DNA of 64,000 nt from Buxus sempervirens. Lineage: Eukaryota > Streptophyta > Magnoliopsida > Buxales > Buxaceae. The notes below the pieces were generated by a model that did not search any database, was not told the DNA's origin, and worked only from the letters and a program-made list of their open reading frames with translations. Shown in pieces: positions 22,500 to 32,484 of this stretch. How positions within the stretch are numbered: position 1 is the first letter of the stretch; each line of letters starts with the position of its first letter. Location: assembly GCA_947561395.2 (NCBI GenBank), contig OX387184.1:38244766-38308765 (forward strand). Reading direction: 5' to 3'. The position numbers and the translations under genes were made by a program.

Positions 22500-23460
22500 C
22501 AACTAAACCCTAGGGTGTACCTAAGGCATACCAGGGGTACCTTAGTGTTATTCGAGTGGGGTACCTTGGTATTAAGTGGGGTACCTTAGTGTTGAATGGG
22601 GTGTTTGCCTTAGCCACTTCAAAAGGCATGCTTTAGGGATGCTTGGGAGGTGTACCTCAGTTACAAGAGGGGGTACCTTAGCTACATAAGGGGCTATACC
22701 TTAGGGAAAATAGTGGGGGTTACCTTACTTATATATGGGTTACTTTAGTGAGACAAAGGGGGTACTTTGGCTATATAGGGGGGTGTATCCTAGGTAAAAC
22801 AGTGGGGGTACCTTACTTATATGAGAGGAGTACTTCTAGGAAATACAAGGATATACCCCCGGTAATGTAAGGGATGTACCTTAGTAATATAAAGGGGTAC
22901 TCTAGCTATACAAAAGGGGTACCCTAGCTATATAAAGGAATGTACCTTAGGTAAACAAGGGGGTACTTTAAGTAAAATGGTAGGGTACTTTAGTTAAAAT
23001 AAAGGGATGCCTTAGGCAATACAAGTGAGGTACCTTAAGTATGATTAGGAGGTACTTTAGGTATTCGAATGGGATACCTTAGGCAAAACAGTGGGGTACC
23101 TTAGCCAATATGAGTGAGGTGCCTTAGGTAATATAAGGGGTTACTTTAGGTATACATGTGAGGTACCTTAGGCAATGCAAGGGGATACCTTAGGTAAACA
23201 TAGGGGTACCTATAGGCAAACACAAGGGGATACCTTAGATGAACACAGGGGTACCTTAGGTATACTTAAGAGGTTATTTGGGTACTCTTGAGAAACACTT
23301 AAGATACACTTGAGAGGTACCTTGGGCATTCTTAAGAGTTACTTTAGGTACTCTTAGGGGATAATTTGGGTACACTTAGGAAGTACCTTGTGTATATTCT
23401 GAAGGTACTTTAGGTACGTTTAGACTAATTGGAGGGTACCTTAGCCAATTGAAATTGAGA
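22500..23460. repeat. Minisatellite of ggtaccttag(g) units
   Basis: About 35 to 40 degenerate units of 22-35 bp sharing ggggtaccttag or close variants, spread over nearly 1 kb. It lies in the U3 side of the minus-oriented LTR, between its start and the TATA box at 22444. Confidence 0.85.
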
Positions 23461-24247
23461 AATAACATTATCTAAGCTTACCTTAATAACCTTCAATAGA
23501 GATCAATTTGATTTCCCCTAATTCCTTAAGTTTGATCCACATCCACCTCACCTTCATAACACAAGTACTTAATTAGCCTAATAATCACACTTTAAGTAAT
23601 TAAACTTAATAATTAAAGTAAAATCCGGGTCGGGGTTTTACAGGCCTTCTTTGTACTGGTGGGTTGTGTAAGCACCTCATTTTTGCGCTCCCAGAAGAGC
23701 CGAAAATGCAAACCCTAGCCGAAAAGTCAAACCCTGAAGGGGCAAAAGTTGACTTTTTGATCAAGTTATAATTGGCCACCTTGCTTTATCTCAATGGATA
23801 GAGAATCCCGACACGGTTCCAATGCAACTGAGTTTGCAGGAATCGAAGTCCGGATGAAGGTTCTGCAGGCTGGTCAAACTTAAGGGGAGCTGAAAGTTGA
23901 CTTCTTATTAAAATCCAAATCAGGTACTTAGCCCTATGTCAATGGATAGAGGGCTCCGATATGGTTTTAACGCAACTGAGTTTGCCCAAATCGGAGTCCG
24001 GATGAAGAAGATATGAGCTGTCGAAGTTTCCGAGCAGCAAAACCCAGAAAGCTGCACACGTGGCAAAAGGCTGCACACTTGGCGAGAAGTGCAAAAAAAT
24101 ATCTCGAGGGGCAATCCGTGAATATCCAAACATGTAAAATATCCCAGGGATTGAATTAAAAACTCGCAGGGACCAAATCTGTGAATATCCAAGTGTATCG
24201 GGTGAATCTGCGAATATCCAAGGACTAAATCTGTAAATATCCAATTT

Positions 24248-24492
24248 GTATCCGACATTTAATGTCAGATACACACTCTTCTCTTCATATCCGACATATA
24301 TTGCCGGATACAAAAGATTTGCTCGGCTGGATTCGCGCGGATTTGCCGACAGATACGCGACGGCATTAAATTTCGAAATTATTTCTTTTGTATCCGACAT
24401 TTCATGTCGGATACAAGTAAGCTTCAATGTATCCGACCATATATGTCGGATAATCTTAGGATATAGTGTATCCGACATATATGGTCGGATAC
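24248..24492 (+). promoter_or_regulatory. Five 25-bp palindromes phased at 39 bp upstream of TATA
   Basis: Palindromes with arms GTATCCGAC and GTCGGATAC (small variants) start at 24248, 24287, 24390, 24429 and 24468. Spacing is 39, 103, 39 and 39 bp. The last ends exactly 12 bp before the TATA box. Confidence 0.92.
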
Positions 24493-24504
24493 ATTAAAGT
24501 TTTC

Positions 24505-24512
24505 TATAAATA
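24505..24512 (+). promoter_or_regulatory. TATA box of older Tat LTR
   Basis: TATAAATA in tttctataaatacagc, 12 bp after the palindrome array. A run of C (24522-24531) and pyrimidine-rich leader follow. Confidence 0.8.
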
Positions 24513-25594
24513 CAGCAGCACCCCCCCCCCTTGCCGGGGGTTGGCTCCTTTTGTTGGTTGGAAGATTTCTTCCCCCACCCATTTTGGTGCAAACCTCCCT
24601 TTTCTCAGCTCCCTTAGCCCCCATTGCCTTCCCACTCTCTTCCAAGACCATCCCACCCTTGTTTCCTTCTTCTTCTTCACTTTCTTAATCAAACTAAAAG
24701 AGGTTTGTTGCTGTTGGAGTAAGGCATGTGCACCAAGGGACTTTCCGGTTGCTGTCCAGCTACAAGGAGGTGTTTCCATGTAAGCACCTCATTTTTGCGC
24801 TCCCAGGAAAAGCCGGAAAGTCAAACCCTAAGGGGTGAAAAGTTGACTTTTTGATCAAGTGATAATTGGCCACCTCACTTTATCTCAATGGATAGAGAAT
24901 CCTGACACGAGTCCAACGCAACTGAGTTTGCAGGAATCAGAGTCCGGATGAAGGTTCTGCAAGCTGGTCAAACTTGAGGGGGAGTCGAAAGTTGACTTTC
25001 TGCTGAACCAAGATCCAGATGCATACCCCTATGTCATTGGATAGAGGGCTCCGATGAGATTCTAACGCAACTGAGTTTGCAGGAATCAGAGTCCAGATGA
25101 AGGTTTTGCAGGCCGGTCAAACTTGAGGGGGAGCCAAAAGTTGACTCTCTGCTAAACCCCGATCCACATGCTTACCCCTATGTCATTGGATAGAGGACTC
25201 CGATATGATTCTAACGCAACTGAGTTTGCCCAGATCGGAGTCCGAGTGGAGAAGATATGAGCTGTCGAAGTTTCCGAACAGCAAAACCGGTAAACTGCGC
25301 ACGTGGCAAAAAGCTGCACACGTGGCAAGTTGCGCAAGAAAATATCTCGGGGATCAAATCTGTGAATATCCAAACGTACGAAATATCATAGGGACCAAAT
25401 CTGTAAATATCCCAGAGTATCGGATTAAATCAAAAATATACAGGGACTAAATCTGAAAAAACCGGATTTTCCGACCATTTAGCGGCCGCATTAATGGTTT
25501 TTCAATCATTTTGCTGCTCGCACAAGCAAGGCAAGCGCGAAATGCGCACAGCGCCAGCCAGGTGCCAACCTAGCGGATACCTGATCCCTCTTTC

Positions 25595-25601
25595 TATAAA
25601 A
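25595..25601 (+). promoter_or_regulatory. TATA box of 5' LTR
   Basis: TATAAAA in the context tttctataaaagccgc; the same context occurs in the 3' LTR at 57373-57379. A CCATT...GCGGCCGC...AATGG palindrome lies upstream at 25475-25497. Confidence 0.75.
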
Positions 25602-26226
25602 GCCGCACCATACTTCGTGCAAAGGGTTGGGAACTTTTTTAGTCGAGAGATTTTCTTTGGTTGGCTTTGCTTCTGTTTCCCTTCCCTCCCTCGTCCGAGC
25701 TCCATCTCTTCTCATCCCTCCTTGCCTCCAAAAACCCCAAGTACCTCACCCCGATCGTCAGACACTCCCTTCCCCTCCTTCGTTCTCCTCCATTTCCACT
25801 TAAGGGAGTGAAAGCTCGCTGCCGTCGGTGCAAAAGGAAGGGAGCTCCAGCGTTTGTGTCCTCTCAAGGAAGAACCTCCACCTTGCACAAAAGCTCAGGG
25901 AACCTTAGGTATTGTTCCTCGCCCATTCTTACTTGACATACATGAAAACGGGAGTCATATAAGCATGCTATCGAATCTGTTTTTCCTTACTTAATATGGC
26001 ATGCATGCTCTTCCATTTTGGGTAACAAGGAGGTCTCCAAGGGTAAGGGAGACCTCATGCACGAACCCTTTAAGAAGATGAGGGTTTTATTGCTCCATCC
26101 AGTGCTCATAATGTACCTGGGTTTCTTTCCAAGCACTTTTATGAGGAACCTATTCCTCACTTATCTCGTCCGATGTACCCCTGTAAACCCCCCTCTCTCT
26201 CCTTTCCCTGAAGGTTTATTGATGCG

Positions 26227-27413
26227 TGTAAGTGTGAAAACTCACACTCCTTTTATGGCAAATGTTTGACAAATTATGTCTTCTAATAAATCTTCAAGAT
26301 GTGCAGATTAAATAATGAAAATTCAGTGAATTTAGTAAAGAAGAAGAAGACGATACTGCCACACAGCTACCACGCCGCTGGTAGCTCAAGGAAATGAAAT
26401 ATTTTCTAAATAGAGCATTTCTTGTAAAGGCACTTGCGAAGATCAACGCCGCTGCCACTCCGTTGGCAGCACATAAGTGAATCAGTGCTTTGAAAGTAAG
26501 GCACGTGCACTAGCGTCGTAAGGTGACGCCGACACGCCGCTGGTAGCGCAGAGCGAGATTGAAGATTATATGATCAGCTGTGCATATGCCGCGTTCTCTC
26601 CCGCTAGCAGCTCGCTGGCAGCGCGCCCTTAACTGATTCAACCTGTTCTGAGCGGGACTTGAGTTCGCTTCCAGCCGTCTACCCCGATCGCACCACGACG
26701 CCACCAGCGCTCGACGCGATCTGAGTTTTCTCCTTTAAATAGACGTGCTGTAATTTTTAGAAATGACTTTTCTTCTTTGGATCAATTTGATTTTGGATCT
26801 TGAGGTGTTCGAGATTCGATCAAATCTTCTTTAGAGAGTCGGTGATCGAGTGATGGGGAGATCTGAGATAGATCGCCTAGAATTGAAGGTTGAGGATTCT
26901 TCTTCAATTCGGAACTTCACCTGATCGTGTGATCGCCTGGATTGGTGATCGACTTTGTTGGATGCGTAGGTGGATTCCTACTGCATTGGATCGTCTCAGT
27001 CGACTCTGAGGTGATTGTTGCGATCTGGACTGATCATGTTCTGCAGCTTGTGGATTCAAGCTGTGTTGCAGTTCGTGGATTCGAACTGTGGATCACTGTT
27101 GAGTGATTGTTTGCGATCTGGATTGATCGTGTTCTGCAGCTTGTTGATTCAAGCTGTGTTGGAGTTCGTGGATTCGAGCTGTGGATTGCTGTTGAGTGAG
27201 TTCAATTGTAAACGTTAAGTGTGTGCTCCTTTGTAATTGTCTTTCCATTCAATAGTGGAAATTCGAAGGATTAGTCGCCTCATATAGACTCGAGGTTTTT
27301 CCTGGATCTGGATTCAGGTTTCCTCGTATAATTCTCTGTGTGTATGTTTCCGCATTGTTAAATTCTTAATTGTTGTAGATCGTGGACCTATAGAGTAGTC
27401 CTCTACTCTTTCA
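26227..27413 (+). mobile_element. Solo LTR of SIRE/Maximus-type Copia element
   Basis: 1187 bp, begins TGTAAGTGTGAAAACTCACA and ends CTCTACTCTTTCA. Perfect TSD ATGCG at 26222-26226 and 27414-27418. The uninterrupted 3' LTR of the host element confirms that it is an insertion (57995-58010). It is related to the LTRs at 47130 and 61751 but more diverged. It has CG-rich inverted motifs such as GCTACCA...TGGTAGC (26366-26385) and GCTGCCA...TGGCAGC (26451-26470) upstream of a ttaaatag box near 26735. A ~95-bp direct duplication with ctgcagcttgtggattcaag lies at about 27010-27195. Confidence 0.93.
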
Positions 27414-29190
27414 ATGCGAATGCGGAGCTTAGGTTTAGTTCCGGTTAGGGGTGCCGTGGAGATACAAGCTTAGACATGTTGCCATGTTCTTTTTTCTTCT
27501 GGCATGACTGTATTTCTTTCTACTGGTGCATTTCTTTTTTTTTTCGTTTCTTCTCCCTTGTTTGCAAGTGTTATAAGGTAAGGTTAAATGCATGGTTAGA
27601 TTTAAGTCCGGTTCCCCTTCTTATGCATGTAACCTCTCTGTTTTGTCTCCCGTTTACTTGGTTACTGTCATAGGAGTCAAGTCAAGCATGCCCCCATCCC
27701 CCTTCTTCGTTTGCTGTTGGAAGTGTAAATCATGCTTCTGTAAAGTTAGATTAATTTTGAAGTAGGTTAGAATAATTTCAAAGTATGTTTAAAGGTCTCC
27801 TGGGAGTCTGGGGAGGTGTTACAGAGCTCAAAAACCCAACCAATCATGGAGTTTTCAGAAAAATAGAGAGTTGTCTTCGCAGAAGGGTGTCCGCCGAGCT
27901 GGCTCTGAGCTCGCGCTCAACGCTTTTTGCGCTGACCTCGCGCCTAGCGCCTGAGGTCAGCGCACCCTCTTAAAAATGCAGAATTGCTTGTATTTTTGAA
28001 AACCCAACAGTGCCCTTTACCGTACCGCAGGGGCTTTGCCCCCTGCACGGGACCTCGTCCCGTGGGCTCCGCTTCGCTCCGCCCACAGGTGCCCCAAGTC
28101 CCTCCCCTTGGACCCAGAATAGTGAGCCGATCTCCCCTAATAAGTGTCAATTTTGCATATTTTCTGTGATTATTGCTGGATGTGGATGGCATTTCCAAAC
28201 CGAACCAAATGAACCAATAGGGTTTCCGAGTCACCCGGAAACCCAACATGGGACTTGGACCCCCGGTCCAACTTGATTTCCCGTGGGCCTTCCAACGGGG
28301 CCCACCAAGCCCAATTAACACAATGGAATGCATGCATGTGACCTAATCAAGATAAATAAATTAACTAATCAATCGGGGCGGGCCAAACCCAATGCGGCCC
28401 ACCCGAACTTGTTTGTGAATTGATGTATGGAATGTGTGGTTTGGCCGAGACCAAGGGCAAGGGCCTATCGGGCCCGCCAAAGCCTACCAACCGAACCAAG
28501 GAAGGGTGAAAACCCTAATTTCATGTGACTTGGGCTTTCAAGCCCGAATTAGGACTACGGGCCCCAAGCCCAATGTCCAACCCATTTTTTTGGCAAACTT
28601 AACAAGATAAATCCAAAGCACCTTTGGCAACCATCATGGGGGCCCATCCAGGGGCCCACAAACCAATGCAGGCCCACCTTTTGCATGGAAATCACTTAAA
28701 CTTTAAATCTGAACCCTAATATAAAATCAATTTACTTAACCAAAAGCCCAAAGGGCCTCTTAGGCTAGACAGAGGCCCACAAGGGTACATGGGCTTGACT
28801 AAGCCCACCAAGGACACCGTGGGCCTTCCAACAGGGCCCACCCAACCAGACTTAGATTACCTAATTAAATCAAGATAAAAGAAATTAAAGGGACCCACAC
28901 CACTCAGGTGATCCCACCAGACTTAACCAGTTTGCATACCGACTTAGGAATCGGGTGAGAAAATAAGTGAGTTGACTCAAACCAGGATAAACCTAAGGGA
29001 CCGGTCACCCGACGTGGTGGGCCAGGGTGTTTACGGACTTCCCGAACCACAACCGAGACCCTACTTAGAATCTCAAGCCGTAGACCAAAGCCTTAATAGA
29101 CAAGATTAGGCACCCAGGTGTCCGCCTGCACCCCATCAGGCAGTGGCGACTCCGAATTTTCAATGCGGCATTTCCGACGCGCGCACAGCC

Positions 29191-29208
29191 TGGCGACTCC
29201 ACTGGGGA
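29191..29208 (+). promoter_or_regulatory. Primer binding site, complementary to tRNA-Arg 3' end
   Basis: TGGCGACTCCACTGGGGA, three bases after the LTR end. It is complementary to a tRNA ending CCCCAGTGGAGTCG-CCA, which is the 3' end I recall for a plant tRNA-Arg. tRNA-Arg priming is a feature of Ogre elements. Confidence 0.85.
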
Positions 29209-30704
29209 ACCCTCAGCCCAGTAGTTAGATTGAGTCAGCATAAGAGAGATTTAGTTGATATTTAGGATTCTTACTACCTCGTTTAGTAAGATACAGAATA
29301 CGCGTAATTACGCGTTCTAGGGAGTCCTGTCCAAGGGACGTGATAATTGCCTAAGGCAAGTGGGATTTAAGCGGTCCCCTATGACCCTCCACTTACCTGG
29401 GGACTCTCCTGGAACCTCGTTTTACGTGCCAATTCTGCACCTTACTATACAAGATGGTAAAAATCCCTTTATCAGCAAAATCCAGACAAAACTCACCCGT
29501 GTAGACACAATACGCAGCCTAACTGCACACACAAGCACACCACCACACCGTGGATGGATTTTTTATTTCCCACTTTTGTGTGATAAACTGCATGGGGTGA
29601 CACGCACGAGCGAGGCTGTGTGGATGATCCGACCTCGAATAAATGAGAGCGGATATTGCTTCTTCTTTACCAAAACTTAGACCTCTCTAGCAGCTACCCT
29701 TCTGATTCCTACAAACTGATCTTTGGGATGGTATTAGCACCTACGCTCCCGTGGCTTGCGGGGGAAACCAGGGTAAACCCATCCCCCCAGTTTTCTGGAG
29801 TCCATTAGCACCACTGGTTTCTTGCCGTGGCACGCGAGGATCCAATACTGGTCCAGACCCTTGTAGGCTTATGTCTCGGGCTGGGTATCCTTCCCCAGCT
29901 AACGTTTCTGTATAAACCACGCGTTGAGCATGCGAGGGTGAGTATGTTGTGAATGATGAATATAAGAAGAGTAAAATCGGAATAAAATCCAGAGTCCATT
30001 AGGGGCAGCAACCCCCGCTTTTTGCATCAAATTGAGTAAACCCTAGATCACGGGCGACCTCAGCCCTAATTTAGGAAGCTCACCTAATTTTGATCAGGGA
30101 AACCACCCCAGATCCATGCATCGAGTCTTGTAAGCTATGGGTCTTGACCCATTAGAGTCCGTTGAGAGCACTTTAAGTCCAAGTTGGTCTTTTAGAGCAG
30201 ACGAAAGCCGGCCAGATCAAATAAACAGATGAAAGCATGCCAGATCAAAATAAGGGCACCAAACCCTAGATCTAGGAATTTTTAGCCTCCCCGCTTTGGA
30301 AGCAATTTGTATCCTTCCTTTCGGCTCCCAACAGCCTTAAGGATGAATTCTTTGCAGTTTTTGTAAATATCTTGTAAAATTCTGCCCTCGATGGCAAGTT
30401 GTAGTTTTTGCCGTGGTTCAACACCGAAAGCAAATGAAAGACAGAAGACTGATTAGGACTTGAATGTGCTCCTCTACACAAGTATGTCTAGGAGTCATGC
30501 CTTCACTGGCGCCAACCCTTAGGACCACACACCATGTGTGCCTGAGTTAAATTCCGCACTGTTTAGTTTTTTGCTTTATTTGGTGAAGCATGTTAGAACT
30601 GCTAGTGGTTAGTCCTTTTGCTTTAGAGTATGCATATTTTAGAACTGATTGAGAGTTTGGTGTGGAACCTTGAATTGATTTGGAATTTCGGTCGGATAGT
30701 TGGC
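29209..30704 (+). other. Untranslated leader of the giant element, no gene seen
   Basis: 1.5 kb between the primer site and ORF1 without a convincing reading frame. Two segments share cattag(a/c)... with cgcgagg... words, but no clear repeat. A long leader before ORF1 is normal for Ogre-type elements. Confidence 0.6.
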
Positions 30705-31756
30705 ATGGCATCCTCGTCCTCATCTAAGAGAACCCGTTTTCCTAGGATAGAGAAGTGCGCCTGGGATACCCCATGGATCCGTTCTTGGACAAAGCAGCTC
30801 CAAGGGAGTGAGCAGATTGAATGGGAGCACAAATACCACATGGGACAGACTTTATCCCTGTTAAATGTGCCGATCAACTGGGATATGATCCAAGCAGCTT
30901 TGCTTTTCTGGGATCCCAGCTTTCAGTATTTCGATTCGGGATCATTGAGTTGACTCCTACAATTGAGGAACTTGACCTGTTTCTCCGATTTTGTGACTTA
31001 GGAGAACCTGCTAGGCCAAGCCTCAAAGAAAGCTATAAGAATGAAGCTTGCGCTTTCTTTGGCCTCTCAAGGGGAGAATTCCATACCTTAGGAGGTGACA
31101 AATCATTCACTAGGGTCTCCAAAACATTCCTTGCTGAAAAGATAAGAAACAAAAAGCAGGAAAGACCCCGTGCTTGGTTTGACACCTTAACCCTTGTGGT
31201 TCTGTCGCAAATCTTCTTTCCAATTGGGGGAGACACCATTAATTTGGCCCTCATGGAAATTGTGGATCAACTCAGGCTAGGATACCGAATCATGCCACTA
31301 ATCCTAGCTCAATTGTTCCATTCCCTGACTTTGTCCAAAAATGGAACCTGGAGGTTTCAAGGGTGCGCTCCCCTTCTCCACATTTGGCTGCAAGACCACC
31401 TGATGGTGTCATCACCTATCAGTGCACATTACGGATTAGCCCGTGACAACATCTATTGGTTGGCTCAAAGAGAGATCAAACCAGACCTACCCGCTCGTGA
31501 GGATTGGCTTAACCACTTTCTCCACCTGAAGGAAGAAACAGATATTCGATGGTGGGGCACATACAACATCCCCTACACCCCCATTATAGCTTTCAAGAAA
31601 AGAGAGGGCCTTTCCCTGATAGGACTCACCCATGCCATGTCATACTATCCGATTCGGGTTCTGAGACAGTTTGGGAAACCGCAGGGAATCCCGGTCAAGG
31701 ACGACATGAGCAGTTTGATTGGTCCACTCACTAAGGGACTAAGGACACAACTATAG
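30705..31756 (+). pseudogene. ORF1 of the giant element, DUF7745/plant-mobile-domain-like
   Basis: Starts at the ATG at 30705 (MASSSSSKR). The first 75 codons are in one frame and the rest in another, with a one-base frameshift near 30935, in the segment before ELTPTIEELDLFL. Family segments are NWDMIQAALLFWDPSFQYF, ELTPTIEELDLFL, LTLVVLSQIFFPIGGDTINL and YYPIRVLRQFG. A stop at 31754-31756 is followed by about 100 bp that still matches the family (FIESHFQDYEQW), so the original end was further on. The homologous ORF at 15037-16407 is antisense in its element and has an intron-like segment that is absent here. Extra ORF1 genes before gag are diagnostic of Ogre-type elements; their role is unknown. 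Confidence 0.85.
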
Positions 31757-32484
31757 ATAGAGTGGAAGATGATGTGCGTATATCGGGAAGATGTCTTCAT
31801 CGAATCACACTTTCAAGATTACGAGCAGTGGATAGTTCGGGAATTTGGCCACAACGGCCCCACCTCTTCAGCCTGTCGCTTCAAGCGACATTCCAGTTCC
31901 ACCCCCTAACACATATAGGGACAGGGTGGCCGAACTATAGGAGACCCACTCCCATATCCATTCAGCTTATATGGATTCGGAACGGGAGAGTAGGCAGGCC
32001 AATACGGCCTTGCAACATGAAATGGAATTAGTGCGCAAGCGCGCTAAGGAGGACCGACATCTGCGAAACAAGCTTCTGCGAGCCTTGAGGAGGCAAGACT
32101 TGTCCTCCCACTATGATGATGACCAACCTAGCTAGCTTTTGGTTTTGTTGTATTTTGATAAGCATGATGATGTACTATGCGCCGCGGTGGCCCTTTTTGA
32201 ATTAAGCATGAATTTCCCTTTCATTTGGTCATGTGTATTGAACTTAACAAAACAAGAATTTGAAATAAAAGAATTAATCCCCTCCAATAGGGCAACTCGG
32301 TTTCCGACAGACCACCTCTCTTCATTAATGGCAATATTTCTGGTCGCTGCGACCACCTAATTTCCTTTGATTGCATCTCTCTCATTGAGATCGCAAAACC
32401 CAGCAAATGTTAAAAAACACCCAAGACCTTGAGCTCAGATCACACCCGTCTATATCTTTCCAAGATCATTCGGTCAAACCTGTA
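31757..32484 (+). other. Decayed end of ORF1 and spacer
   Basis: The first ~150 bp continue ORF1-like coding sequence beyond the stop. At 32010-32130 a charged helical segment (VRKRAKEDRHLRNKLLRALRRQD) is readable in one frame, which may be the original C-terminus. The rest has no gene. Confidence 0.5.

Larger units (their letters stand above)
19821..23642 (-). mobile_element. Solo LTR, 3.8 kb, minus orientation
   Basis: Begins TGTAGCGCCCCAGATCCGGG and ends CGGGTCGGGGTTTTACA. Flanks are CGCCT (19816-19820) and GGCCT (23643-23647), a TSD with one mismatch. Termini match the type of the LTRs at 9239 and 48867, but the interior is different. It contains a minisatellite (22500-23460), a TATA box on the minus strand at 22444, and a CG-rich block at about 21650-21900 with repeated cgattaatc/gcgattagc and gcgcgc words, which lies downstream of the TATA box. 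Confidence 0.85.
23667..24778 (+). mobile_element. Older Tat-type LTR, left part, split by the giant element
   Basis: Begins TGTAAGCACCTCATTTTTGC. Left flank GGTTG could be its TSD, but the other end is not in the window. It is broken at 24778 by the giant element; the continuation is at 60004, proven by the TTCCA duplication. It shares with other Tat LTRs here the block around cggttccaatgcaactgagt (twice) and repeats of ggaccaaatctgtgaatatcc. It has five phased palindromes and a TATA box. Confidence 0.88.
24779..29187 (+). mobile_element. 5' LTR of the giant element (contains a solo LTR)
   Basis: Begins TGTAAGCACCTCATTTTTGC and ends GACGCGCGCACA. It is 4409 bp including a 1187-bp insertion (26227-27413), so about 3.2 kb on its own. 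The first 450 bp contain three ~145-bp repeats of a block with caacgcaactgagtttgc. There is a TATA box at 25595. A CG-rich inverted-repeat block lies at 27890-27965, a near-perfect 25-bp palindrome (GGGTTTCC...GGAAACCC) at 28220-28244, and a stretch dense in GGGCCC/TGGGCC at 28250-28870. Sampled segments look roughly 95% identical to the 3' LTR, by eye. Confidence 0.93.

Noticed and set aside
23813-23860. tRNA-like words (caatggatagag) in Tat LTRs
   Set aside because: No cloverleaf arms or anticodon stem could be made around them; they are part of the conserved LTR block.
24466-24783. Plus-strand 105-codon frame over TATA and leader of the older Tat LTR
   Set aside because: It overlaps the palindrome and the TATA box and crosses the insertion point of the giant element; chance frame.
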